In this document: positions 8,663-16,837 of the stretch, piece after piece
How positions within the stretch are numbered: position 1 is the stretch's first letter
Layout of the letters: each line of letters begins with the position of its first letter
Source: Agromyces mediolanus
Lineage (GTDB): Bacteria > Actinomycetota > Actinomycetes > Actinomycetales > Microbacteriaceae
Assembly: GCF_014648575.1 (NCBI RefSeq)
Contig: NZ_BMRJ01000002.1
Location: 350,149 to 414,148, forward strand
DNA: 64,000 nucleotides
Direction of reading: 5' to 3'
Notes under the pieces: generated by a model
Databases searched by the model: none
Told to the model about the DNA's origin: nothing
The model's input: the letters and a program-made list of their open reading frames with translations, nothing else
Translations under genes and position numbers: made by a program

Positions 8663-9835
8663 GTGACAATGGAGTCAGAGACGCGAACAGCCGCTGCGCC
8701 GCCGCAGGCAGACGCTGTCGGTGGGGTCGTACTGGACCGAGTGAGCAAACGATACGGCGGCCAGGCGGCGGTCGACGACCTTTCCCTTGAGATCAGGCCT
8801 GGGGAGTTCCTGTCGTTGCTCGGGCCATCCGGCTGCGGAAAGACGACAACACTACGGATGATCGCCGGATTCGAGCACCCGGATGCAGGAGATATTCGAA
8901 TCTCGGGGCGTTCGGTGATCGGCCAGGCTCCGTACCGCCGGGACGTGAACACCGTCTTCCAGGCATACGCGTTGTTTCCCCACATGACCGTCGCCCAGAA
9001 CGTCGCGTATGGATTGCACGAACGTCGGGTGGCTCGAGTCGAGCTGCGCGCGCGTGTCGCTGAAGCGCTGGCGATGGTGCAGATGCGCCGATTCGCGGAC
9101 CGGAAGCCGTCCCAGCTCTCCGGAGGTCAGCAGCAGCGGGTCGCCTTGGCAAGGGCGCTCGTGAACCGGCCCGCCGTTCTCCTTCTCGATGAGCCATTGG
9201 CTGCGCTCGACCGAAAGCTCCGCGAGGAGATGCAGCTCGAACTCAAACTCATTCAGGCGAAGCTCGGTCTCACGTTCGTCTTCGTGACGCATGACCAGGC
9301 CGAAGCGCTCTCCATGAGCGATCGGATCGCCGTCATGCGCGACGGACGGATCGAGCAGCTCGACGATGCCACCACGATTTATCGTGCGCCGGTGTCGGCC
9401 TATGTCGCATCGTTCGTCGGGCAGCAAAACTTCTTCAGCGGGGTCGTCTCCGCCGTGGGAGGCGAAGTGCAGACGTCGTATGGGCCGATCTCGACCGTGT
9501 CGACCGGGCTGAGCGTGGGCCAGCGAGTCAGAGCAGCGGTCCGACCAGAGTTCGTGGAGCTCGCAACGGGCTCGCCTCCCGGCGATACCAACCGGGTTGA
9601 GGGGCGGCTGATCGGTGTTTCGCACCTCGGTGAGGCCCAGCAGTACCTCGTTCAGCTCGGCCCGGAGCTGTCGGTGATCGCGAGAGTCGCGACGCCGCTC
9701 GCGCCGAAGCTCCAGATCGGCGAGTCAGTTTGGTGCAGTTGGCGAGCCGAGTCGGTGCAGCTGTTCCCTGACGACGAGCCGATTGCCACCGGGTCGTTGA
9801 GTGCCCCGACCACAACCGCAATCCCGGCGCAGTGA
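8663..9835 (+). CDS. ABC transporter ATPase, spermidine/putrescine (PotA) type
   Basis: Cytoplasmic ATP-binding subunit of 390 residues. Walker A is GPSGCGKTTT near residue 55, signature LSGGQQQRVALARAL near 155, and Walker B LLLDEPLAALD just after. A C-terminal TOBE-like regulatory domain runs from about 250 (VRPEFVEL). The family energises uptake of polyamines and related amines. It starts 36 bases after the decarboxylase gene. Either GTG 8663 or ATG 8669 could be used; both give nearly the same protein. Confidence 0.9.
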   Translation: MTMESETRTAAAPPQADAVGGVVLDRVSKRYGGQAAVDDLSLEIRPGEFLSLLGPSGCGKTTTLRMIAGFEHPDAGDIRISGRSVIGQAPYRRDVNTVFQAYALFPHMTVAQNVAYGLHERRVARVELRARVAEALAMVQMRRFADRKPSQLSGGQQQRVALARALVNRPAVLLLDEPLAALDRKLREEMQLELKLIQAKLGLTFVFVTHDQAEALSMSDRIAVMRDGRIEQLDDATTIYRAPVSAYVASFVGQQNFFSGVVSAVGGEVQTSYGPISTVSTGLSVGQRVRAAVRPEFVELATGSPPGDTNRVEGRLIGVSHLGEAQQYLVQLGPELSVIARVATPLAPKLQIGESVWCSWRAESVQLFPDDEPIATGSLSAPTTTAIPAQ

Positions 9836-9864
9836 AGCGCCCGACGAGATCCCGGAGAACCTCA

Positions 9865-11049
9865 ATGTCCGATCAACAGCCCATCCGAATCCTCGCGGAG
9901 CGCTCCGCCGTCCCCGGCGTTCTCCGCTCGCTTTCGCGTCGGCAACTGCTTTCGATGACCGCGATCGCCGCGGGCGGCCTGCTTCTCGCCGCCTGCAGCG
10001 ACGGTGGCAGGCCAAGCCCGGGCGCCGTTGCCCGGCCGACCGGAGGCCCGCTCGAAGACCAGCTCTCGATCTACAGCTGGGCGGACTACGACGACCCCGC
10101 GCTTCTCTCGGCCTTCACGAGCGCCAGCGGGCCGAAGATCATCGTCGACTCCTTCGGTTCGAACCCGGAGCTCGTCGCCAAGCTCACTGCCGCCAAGGGC
10201 ACGAGTGGATATGACGTCGTGGTGCCGAGCAGCAACTACATTCCGCAGATGGCTGCGAACGGCCTGCTGATGAAGCTCAACAAGGAGCTTCTGCCGAACT
10301 TGGCGCACATGGACACCCAATTCGCCGTGGAGTCGGATCCCGATTCCGAATACGCGATCTGCAAGGCCTGGGGCACCACCGGCTTCGTCTACGACACAAC
10401 GGTTATCAATCGGGAGCTCAAGACCTGGGGCGACTTCATGGACGCTGCGGCGAACGAGGCGAGCGGGAAGACGAGCGTGCTCGATGATCCTGGCGAGCTG
10501 CCAGGCATCTATTTCTGGGCGAACGGCATCCAGTGGGAGACGAACGACGAGGAGCACCTCGCGGCCGCAGAGGACTATCTCGTCAACACCCTCGCCAAGC
10601 ACGTGTCCGTGTTCGACTCGAATCCCGCGAATGGGACGATCCCGCAGAGCACTGCGGTGTTGATCCAGGCATGGAACGGCTCCGCCCGCCAGGGCATTAT
10701 GGCCTCGAGCACTCCGGAGAAGTGGAGGTGGGTGCTGGGTGCTCCGAACACCGAGATCTTCATGGACACGTGGGCGGTCAGCGCGACCGCACCCCACCCT
10801 GAGGCTTCGCACGCCTTCATCAATTTCATGCTGAAGCCGGAGAGCCAGCTCGCGAACGTCGCCTACATGGGCTCGCATACAGGCGGGGCCGGTATCGAAG
10901 AGCTCGCGCGTGCGGAGGGCCTTCCGTATCTCGACATGATCTTCTACACGCCCGAACAGGTTGCGACGATGCAGCCGAGCACCACTACCGAGGGCATCGC
11001 CCGGCGCGTCGACATCTACAACAAGATGAAGGCCGCCGCCAGTGCGTAG
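9865..11049 (+). CDS. ABC transporter substrate-binding lipoprotein, PotD type
   Basis: Extracellular solute-binding protein of 394 residues. The N-terminus has a twin-arginine-like stretch (SRRQLLS, R25-R26) and a lipobox LLLAAC with C44, so it is a predicted lipoprotein, possibly Tat-exported. The mature part (LSIYSWADYDDPALL, then VPSSNYIPQMAANGLL) is typical of polyamine-type binding proteins. ATG 9865 is preferred over GTG 9832 because GGAG sits 7 bases upstream of it. Its stop overlaps the first permease gene. Confidence 0.9.
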   Translation: MSDQQPIRILAERSAVPGVLRSLSRRQLLSMTAIAAGGLLLAACSDGGRPSPGAVARPTGGPLEDQLSIYSWADYDDPALLSAFTSASGPKIIVDSFGSNPELVAKLTAAKGTSGYDVVVPSSNYIPQMAANGLLMKLNKELLPNLAHMDTQFAVESDPDSEYAICKAWGTTGFVYDTTVINRELKTWGDFMDAAANEASGKTSVLDDPGELPGIYFWANGIQWETNDEEHLAAAEDYLVNTLAKHVSVFDSNPANGTIPQSTAVLIQAWNGSARQGIMASSTPEKWRWVLGAPNTEIFMDTWAVSATAPHPEASHAFINFMLKPESQLANVAYMGSHTGGAGIEELARAEGLPYLDMIFYTPEQVATMQPSTTTEGIARRVDIYNKMKAAASA

Positions 11050-11932
11050 AGCCGTAGCGCCCGGCTTCGCGCTGGCACTGCCTGCGTGGATCTGGTTGGC
11101 AGCGTTCTTCGTCGCGCCCGTCGGCGTCGTGTTTTGGTACAGCTTCGGCTACAAGCCAGGACTCTTCGGCACACACGCGAACGATGTGCTCTCGCTCGAC
11201 CGCTACGCCGAAGTCCTCACTCCAACGTTCTTCGACACGTTCGCGAACACGCTTTGGGTCGGCGTGCTCGGGACCGCATTGTGCTTCGTGGTCGGCGCTC
11301 CGATCGCCTACTGGATGGCCCTCAAGGCACCAGCGCGCGTGAAGGGTCTCTTGATTGCGCTCGTCATGGTGCCGTTCTGGACGAACTTCCTCGTTCGCAC
11401 GATAGGTTGGCTGATCCTGCTCTCACCGGAGGGCTGGCTGTCGAGTCTGCTGCAGGACCTAGGGTTCGAACCGCTCGGTGTTCTGCAGACGCGTTCGGCG
11501 GTCCTGCTCGGGGTCGTATACAACTACTTGCCGCTCATGATTCTGCCGCTGTTCGTTGCGTTCGACCGTGTCGGCGATGTCGTCCGCGAGGCATCAAGTG
11601 ACCTCGGAGGCACTCCGCTCCGCACCTTCGCGCGGGTGACGTTCCCGTTGGCTCGGCCCGGCATCATCGTCGGCGTGCTGCTCGTCTACATCCCGCTGAT
11701 GGGCGACTACCTGACCGCCGTCGTGCTCGGCGGTGCCAAAGGCAACATGGTGGGCCAGATGCTCGCGTCTCAGTTCCAGACCGCGCAGAACTGGGCGCTG
11801 GGCTCGGCGATGGCGATCATGCTCGTCTTGATGATCGTTCTCTCGATCGTGGCGCTGGGCGCTCTGGCCCGGCTCATCGCAATTCCCGTCAGAGCGCGGT
11901 ATCGAGTGGACCTCATGGAGGAAGTCGCATGA
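11042..11932 (+). CDS. ABC transporter permease, PotB type
   Basis: Membrane subunit of 296 residues with about six hydrophobic segments. The cytoplasmic EAA-like loop reads EASSDLGGTPLRTFARVTFPLARPG near residue 185 and contacts the ATPase. It starts with GTG inside the end of the binding-protein gene and ends in an ATGA overlap with the next permease, so the subunits are translationally coupled. Confidence 0.9.
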   Translation: MRRAVAPGFALALPAWIWLAAFFVAPVGVVFWYSFGYKPGLFGTHANDVLSLDRYAEVLTPTFFDTFANTLWVGVLGTALCFVVGAPIAYWMALKAPARVKGLLIALVMVPFWTNFLVRTIGWLILLSPEGWLSSLLQDLGFEPLGVLQTRSAVLLGVVYNYLPLMILPLFVAFDRVGDVVREASSDLGGTPLRTFARVTFPLARPGIIVGVLLVYIPLMGDYLTAVVLGGAKGNMVGQMLASQFQTAQNWALGSAMAIMLVLMIVLSIVALGALARLIAIPVRARYRVDLMEEVA

Positions 11933-12852
11933 CGGCACGGGAAATGGCTCGCTCAACGGGAGTGCCCGCCGCGGCGAGCGCTGCGAGGCCCGGTCCGGCC
12001 GTGCACCGGCACCGCACGCCGATTAGGCACCGCCTGTTGTTGGCCTGGAGCCTCGTCGGCTTCGCCTTCCTGTTCGCGCCGATCGTCGTGATCGTGGCGT
12101 ACTCGTTCAACACGGGTCGGTTGCTGGTCTCGTTCGAAGACTTCGGAATCGAGAGTTATCTCGCCCTCTTCCAGAAGCAAGTGCTCAGCGACGCTGTCTC
12201 TGTATCGCTGCGGGCGGCAGGTCTCTCGTCACTGATCGCATCCGGCCTCGGGACACTCGCCGGCATCGCGCTGGCGAGGAGGCCCGGCGGCTGGACCGTC
12301 TGGTTCGTCGGGATTCTGCTTCTCGTGGCGGTGACGCCCAGCATCGTCGGTGCGGTCGCTCTGCTTCCATGGTTCGTATTCCTGGGGCAGGATCTCGGGT
12401 TCGGGGTCTTCAATGACGGCATCGCACGGCTAACGATCGGGAGCTCTTTGTTCTCCGTGGCGGTCGTGGCCTATTTGGTCAGGGCGCGTCTCATCGGCAT
12501 GCAGGCCAACCTGGAGGAGGCTGCCGCGGATCTCTACTCGACACCGTTGCGGACGCTGCGAAGAGTAACGTTGCCACTCGCGATGCCGGCTATCCTCTCC
12601 GGCTTTCTGCTTTCCTTCACCTTCAGCCTGGACGACACGATCGTGGCCGCGTTCGTCCAGGTGTCTGGCACCACCCCATGGCCCGTATATGTGCTGAGCG
12701 CGCTTCGCAGCGGGTTGCGGCCGGAGATCGCCGCTCTCTCGACGGGAATGCTCTTGCTGACCCTGTTTGCGCTTCTGGTCGTGGCGATCATTCTGAAGCG
12801 GGCCGGTGATTCCACGGCCGACATTGCGAAGACGATGGCTGGAGGTTCGTAG
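11929..12852 (+). CDS. ABC transporter permease, PotC type
   Basis: Second membrane subunit, 307 residues with about six hydrophobic segments after a charged, proline-rich N-terminus. The EAA loop is EEAAADLYSTPLRTLRRVTL near residue 195. It completes a four-part importer (ATPase, binding protein, two permeases). A strong hairpin just downstream marks the end of the operon. Confidence 0.9.
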   Translation: MTAREMARSTGVPAAASAARPGPAVHRHRTPIRHRLLLAWSLVGFAFLFAPIVVIVAYSFNTGRLLVSFEDFGIESYLALFQKQVLSDAVSVSLRAAGLSSLIASGLGTLAGIALARRPGGWTVWFVGILLLVAVTPSIVGAVALLPWFVFLGQDLGFGVFNDGIARLTIGSSLFSVAVVAYLVRARLIGMQANLEEAAADLYSTPLRTLRRVTLPLAMPAILSGFLLSFTFSLDDTIVAAFVQVSGTTPWPVYVLSALRSGLRPEIAALSTGMLLLTLFALLVVAIILKRAGDSTADIAKTMAGGS

Positions 12853-12862
12853 CGAACGTGGA

Positions 12863-12896
12863 ACGCGGGGCCGGCCAGCGATGGCCGACCCCGCGT
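12863..12896. terminator. Bidirectional hairpin terminator after the ABC operon
   Basis: Arms ACGCGGGGCCGGCCA and TGGCCGACCCCGCGT pair around a GCGA loop with a single two-base mismatch. It lies between convergent genes, 10 bases after the last permease. No T-run follows on the plus strand. Confidence 0.65.
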
Positions 12897-12929
12897 CCGG
12901 GTCTCCCGGGACGATCCCGGGTCTCGGGG

Positions 12930-13178
12930 CTAGCCCGCGTGCTTCGCGTCGCGCGACCGGGCCGCGCGAGCGGCGGTGCGCACGAGCCGGAACGCGATGA
13001 GCATCGCGCCGGCGATGGCGACGGCGGCAGCGCCGGAGAGGAGTCCGGCGAGCGCGGCACCGTCCGTCGCGGGCGCCGTGCCCGAGTCGAGACGGCCGAG
13101 GTAGCCGAACGTGAATCCGATGATGAACACCCAGGTCGCGACGATGATGGTCGCGGGGATGGTTCCGATCCTTCGCAT
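12930..13178 (-). CDS. Small two-helix membrane protein, unknown function
   Basis: Protein of 82 residues with two hydrophobic segments, about 7-28 (ATIIVATWVFIIGFTFGYLG) and 40-65, and a basic C-terminal tail. I do not recognise the family. The start is well supported: AAGGAGG lies 5 bases before the ATG. A perfect TATACT hexamer sits about 30 bases upstream. Confidence 0.65.
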   Translation of the reverse strand: MRRIGTIPATIIVATWVFIIGFTFGYLGRLDSGTAPATDGAALAGLLSGAAAVAIAGAMLIAFRLVRTAARAARSRDAKHAG

Positions 13179-13341
13179 GTCACCTCCTTTGCATGACCCG
13201 CCAGTATAGCCGATGGATCTGAGGAAAGGCCTGAACAGGGCGAGTTTCGTTCCGGGTGTCGATTTCCGGGGCCCGAGTTCGTCACCATGGTGTGACGATC
13301 GTCGTCACGGCCCGCGAGCGGGCTGACAGCTGGGAGACACC

Positions 13342-13728
13342 ATGACCGACACGTACGTCTACCTCATCCACGAGCCCGACTGGGACTCCGACGCCTACCT
13401 CTCGGGCACGGGCGTGCCGGGCGGCGACCCGGAGGCGAACTTCCCCGCGCACAAGGCGTTCCAGGAGGCCGTCGCCCGGCTCGGCGCCCGGCTCGTCGGC
13501 GGCTCCGCCCTGCAGAACGCGAAGTACGGCGGCCGCGTGACGCCCGGGTCCGGCGACCGCCTCGAGGCCGACGCGGTCTACTCCGACGGGCCGTACCCGG
13601 ACACGAGCGAGGTCGTCTCCGGCTTCTACCTCGTCGAGACCGACGACGAGGCGCTCGCCCGGCGCATCGCCGCGCTCGTGCCGACCGGCGGCCACGTCGA
13701 GTGGCGCAAGGTCTTCCCCACCTCGTGA
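13342..13728 (+). CDS. YCII/DGPF-domain protein
   Basis: Protein of 128 residues with the YCII-related fold; the DGPF-type motif appears as SDGPYPDTSEVVSGFYLVE near residues 80-97. Such proteins are consistently encoded next to ECF42-type sigma factors, as here, where the stop overlaps the sigma-factor start as GTGA. The biochemical role is unknown; it is thought to be part of the sigma-factor module. Confidence 0.88.
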   Translation: MTDTYVYLIHEPDWDSDAYLSGTGVPGGDPEANFPAHKAFQEAVARLGARLVGGSALQNAKYGGRVTPGSGDRLEADAVYSDGPYPDTSEVVSGFYLVETDDEALARRIAALVPTGGHVEWRKVFPTS

Positions 13729-15011
13729 CCGCCTCCGCCGCCGGCCTCGGCGAGGACTTCGCCGACGCCTGGCCGCGCGTCGTCCGCGCGCTCGCCGCGT
13801 ACACCGGCAGCCTCGACGACGCCCAGGAGTACGCCGCCGAGGCGATGGCGCGGGCCGTCGCCGAGGCCGGCGGCGGGCGGTCCATCGGCTCGCTCGCCGC
13901 CTGGTGCACGGCCGTCGGCAAGCGGGCCTTCCTCGACGACCGCCGGCGGCGCGCGACCGAGCAGCGGCACGCCGAGCGCGAGGCCGCCGAGCTCTCGGCC
14001 CGCCCGCGCCAGGCGGAGTGGGCGGAGCCCGAGGCATCCGCCGGCGCCCCGCCCGGCGACGCGCTCGACGACCGGCTCGCCCTGCTCTTCGTCGCCTGCG
14101 ACCCCGCGCTCACCGAGCAGGCGAGGCTCGTGCTCGCCCTCCGCGTCGTCTGCGGCCTCGACGTGCCGCGCATCGCGGCGCACCTCGGCGTGCAGCCCTC
14201 GGCCGCCGCGGCCCGGCTGACCCGCGCGAAGCGGGCCCTCGCGGAGGCGCGGGGGAGCTTCCGCGTGCCGGAGGGGCCGGAGCGCCGCGCGCGCCTGCCC
14301 GTCGTGCTCGCGAGCGTCGCCGGCATGTTCACCGTCGCCCACCGCGACGTGCTCGATCCCGGCTCGCCGCTCGACGACCTCGGCCGGCAGGCGCTGTCGA
14401 TCGCCGACGCGCTCGTCGCCGAGTTCCCGGACGACGCCGAGGTGCGCGGGCTGCGCGCGGTCGTGCGGCTCGGCCTCGCGCGGCGAGCGGGACGGGTGGA
14501 TGCCGAGGGCGCGGCGGTGCCGCTCGACGAGGCCGACCGGCGGCGCTGGGACGCCCGGCTCATCGAGGCCGGTCTCTCGGACGCCGCGGCCGCCGCCGAC
14601 CGGGGCGACGGGCGCTTCGTGCTCGAGGCCGCCATCGCCGGACTGCACACCGCGGCGCCGAGCTTCGCCGAGACCGATTGGACGCGGGTGGTCGCGTTCT
14701 ACCGCGCGCTCGAACGGGTGTGGGGTGCGCCCTCGGTGACGGTCGCCCGCCTCGTCGCCGAGCAGCAGCTGGCGCTGTTCAGCCCGCCCTCGGGGGAGCG
14801 CACCGCGGCGCTCCGCGCCGTCGAACGGGAGCTGCGGGTGCTCGCCGCGGGCGCCGCGCCGTACGCCGCGCTCGACGCCCGACTCGCGCTCGCCGACCTC
14901 GCCCGGCGCACCGGTCGCCGCGAGGAGGCCGCCGAACGCTACGCCGCGCTCGCCGCGGAGGTGCCGACCGAGGCGGTGCGGCGGCTCTGCGAGCGACGCG
15001 CGGCGGGCTGA
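13725..15011 (+). CDS. ECF sigma factor with C-terminal extension (ECF42/DUF6596 type)
   Basis: RNA polymerase sigma factor of 428 residues. Region 2 lies in the first 70 residues (ALAAYTGSLDDAQEYAAEA). Region 4 lies around 125-170, with LFVACDPALTEQARLVLALR followed by the recognition helix area IAAHLGVQPSAAAARLTRAK. The remaining ~230 residues form the helical, TPR-like extension typical of ECF42. No anti-sigma gene is adjacent; in this group the extension is thought to regulate activity. It is coupled to the DGPF gene through a 4-base overlap. Confidence 0.88.
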   Translation: MTASAAGLGEDFADAWPRVVRALAAYTGSLDDAQEYAAEAMARAVAEAGGGRSIGSLAAWCTAVGKRAFLDDRRRRATEQRHAEREAAELSARPRQAEWAEPEASAGAPPGDALDDRLALLFVACDPALTEQARLVLALRVVCGLDVPRIAAHLGVQPSAAAARLTRAKRALAEARGSFRVPEGPERRARLPVVLASVAGMFTVAHRDVLDPGSPLDDLGRQALSIADALVAEFPDDAEVRGLRAVVRLGLARRAGRVDAEGAAVPLDEADRRRWDARLIEAGLSDAAAAADRGDGRFVLEAAIAGLHTAAPSFAETDWTRVVAFYRALERVWGAPSVTVARLVAEQQLALFSPPSGERTAALRAVERELRVLAAGAAPYAALDARLALADLARRTGRREEAAERYAALAAEVPTEAVRRLCERRAAG

Positions 15012-15015
15012 GGCG

Positions 15016-16662
15016 TCAGCGTTCGAACACCGGCACGCCGTCGACGAAGGTCTGGTCGACGCGCGCCGCGCCGATCTCCTCCGCGGGGATCGCGAGCAGG
15101 TCCCGGTCGAGCACGGCGAGGTCGGCGGCGAAGCCGGGCGCGATGCGGCCGGTGTCGTCGAAGCCGTTCACATAGGCGGAGCCGGCCGTGTACGCCTCGA
15201 GGGCGGTCGCGACGTCGAGGGCCTGGCCCGGCAGGAACGGCTCCGCGCCGGAGCCGGGATGTCCCGCCGGCAGCGCGCGGTTCACGGCGACGTGGATGCC
15301 GGCGATCGGGTCCGGCGTGGAGACCGGCCAGTCGCTGCCCGCCGCGAGCCGCGCCCCGGCCGCGTGCAGCGAGCCGAAGGGGTACTGCTGCCCGGCGCGC
15401 TCCTCGCCGAGCACCGGCACGGTGTGCTCGACCATGAGCGGGTCGTTGCAGGCCCAATAGGGCTGGATGTTCGCGGTGACGCCGAGCTCGGCGAAGCGGG
15501 GCACGTCGGCCGGGTCGACGAGCTGCACATGGGCGAGGTGGTGCCGGGGATCCGGGCCGCGCCGGGTCGCCCGCGCCGCGGCGACGGCGTCGAGGCTCTC
15601 GCGCACGGCGCGGTCGCCGATGCCGTGGAAGTGCAGCTGGAAGCCCTCGGCCTCGAGCCGGACCGCGATCTCGCGGAGCAGTCCGGGGTCGACGAAGGAC
15701 AGCCCGGACTCGGCGTGCACGGCACGATACGGGGCGAGCAGTGCCGCCGTGCCGGACTCGATGATGCCGTCCTGCATGATCTTCACCGCCGGCGTGCTGA
15801 AGCGGCGGCCGCGGAAGCGCTCGCGGCGCCAGGCGAGCTCGGGGATCTGCTCGAGCCCGCGGGTGCGGTCCCACCAGAGCGCCCCCGCGACCTTGGCGGT
15901 GAGCCGCCCGGCGCGGTCGGCGCGGAGGTACGCCTCGGCAGGGTCCTCGCCGTCCTCGGCGCGGGAGAGGATGGCGTCCTGCCAGGCCGTGATGCCGAGG
16001 GCGTGCAGGTGCTGCTGGGCGCGCAGCACGGCGGCGTCGAGCTGCTCGGGGGTGGCGTCGGGCAGGATCGCGAGCACTGGGGCCACGGCCCCCTCGAGCA
16101 GGAAGCCCGTGGGTCGGCCCGAGGCATCCCGCTCGATGCGTCCGTCGGCCGGGTCGGGCGTGCTCGCATCGATGCCGGCGGCCGCGAGCGCGGCCGAGTT
16201 CACCCAGGCGCGGTGGCCGTCGTTGCCCCAGAGCAGGAGCGGGCGGTCGGGCACGACGCGGTCGAGCAGCGCGGCGGTCGGCGGGCCGTCGGGGAAGGCG
16301 GACTGCATCCAGCCGGCGCCCTGCAGCGTCGCATCGTGGGGATGGCTCGCCGCGTACGTCGCGACCGCGGCGAGGTACTCGTCGACGGTCGTGAGCCCGC
16401 CGAGGTGGCAGCTGGAGAGCTCGAGGGCGCCGAAGACGGGGTGCGCATGCGCGTCCTGGAAGCCGGGCACGAGGAGACGTCCGCCGAGGTCGACGGTGCG
16501 GGTGCCGGGGCCGGCGAGCGCGAGCAGGCCATCGTCGCCGACCGCGACGATGCGTCCCTCGCGCACGGCGACGGCGGTCGCGGGCGGGGCGCTCGCGGGG
16601 GATGCGTCGGGGCCGGCTCCCGTGAAGACGCGGCCGCCGTGGAAGACGAGTTCGGGGGTCAT
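15016..16662 (-). CDS. Amidohydrolase family protein (YtcJ-like, amidohydrolase 3)
   Basis: Metal-dependent hydrolase of 548 residues. FQDAHAHPVFGALEL near 65 is the metal-binding DxHxH region, with further HFHGIGDRAV and HHLAHVQLVDP motifs in the second half. Homologues act on amides or formamides, but the substrate is unknown. ATG 16662 matches the family N-terminus (TPELVFHGGRVFTGAG); the nearest purine-rich stretch (GAGGAG) is 13 bases upstream. It converges on the sigma-factor gene with a 4-base gap. Confidence 0.82.
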   Translation of the reverse strand: MTPELVFHGGRVFTGAGPDASPASAPPATAVAVREGRIVAVGDDGLLALAGPGTRTVDLGGRLLVPGFQDAHAHPVFGALELSSCHLGGLTTVDEYLAAVATYAASHPHDATLQGAGWMQSAFPDGPPTAALLDRVVPDRPLLLWGNDGHRAWVNSAALAAAGIDASTPDPADGRIERDASGRPTGFLLEGAVAPVLAILPDATPEQLDAAVLRAQQHLHALGITAWQDAILSRAEDGEDPAEAYLRADRAGRLTAKVAGALWWDRTRGLEQIPELAWRRERFRGRRFSTPAVKIMQDGIIESGTAALLAPYRAVHAESGLSFVDPGLLREIAVRLEAEGFQLHFHGIGDRAVRESLDAVAAARATRRGPDPRHHLAHVQLVDPADVPRFAELGVTANIQPYWACNDPLMVEHTVPVLGEERAGQQYPFGSLHAAGARLAAGSDWPVSTPDPIAGIHVAVNRALPAGHPGSGAEPFLPGQALDVATALEAYTAGSAYVNGFDDTGRIAPGFAADLAVLDRDLLAIPAEEIGAARVDQTFVDGVPVFER

Positions 16663-16748
16663 CTGGACGTCGTTGCTCCTCTCCGGACCGCCCGGGAGCG
16701 CACTCCGAAGCGCCGAGTCGCGTCGGGTCGAGAATCTGAGCATCGCTC

Positions 16749-16778
16749 TTGACCGCGCTCGGCGAGGGGCACTACCGT
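16749..16778 (+). promoter_or_regulatory. Promoter for the P1 peptidase/C45 operon
   Basis: TTGACC at 16749-16754 and TACCGT at 16773-16778 are separated by 18 bases, a good vegetative-type promoter in the intergenic region ahead of 16838. Confidence 0.5.
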
Positions 16779-16784
16779 CGGACC

Positions 16785-16804
16785 GTGCCGGATCGTTCCG
16801 GCAC
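16785..16804. promoter_or_regulatory. Perfect palindrome in the leader of the P1 peptidase gene
   Basis: GTGCCGGA and TCCGGCAC pair perfectly around a 4-base loop (16793-16796). Lying just downstream of the predicted -10, it could be an operator or an mRNA hairpin. Confidence 0.45.
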
Positions 16805-16837
16805 GAGTCATCGTAGGGATTTCTGGAGAGGAACACA

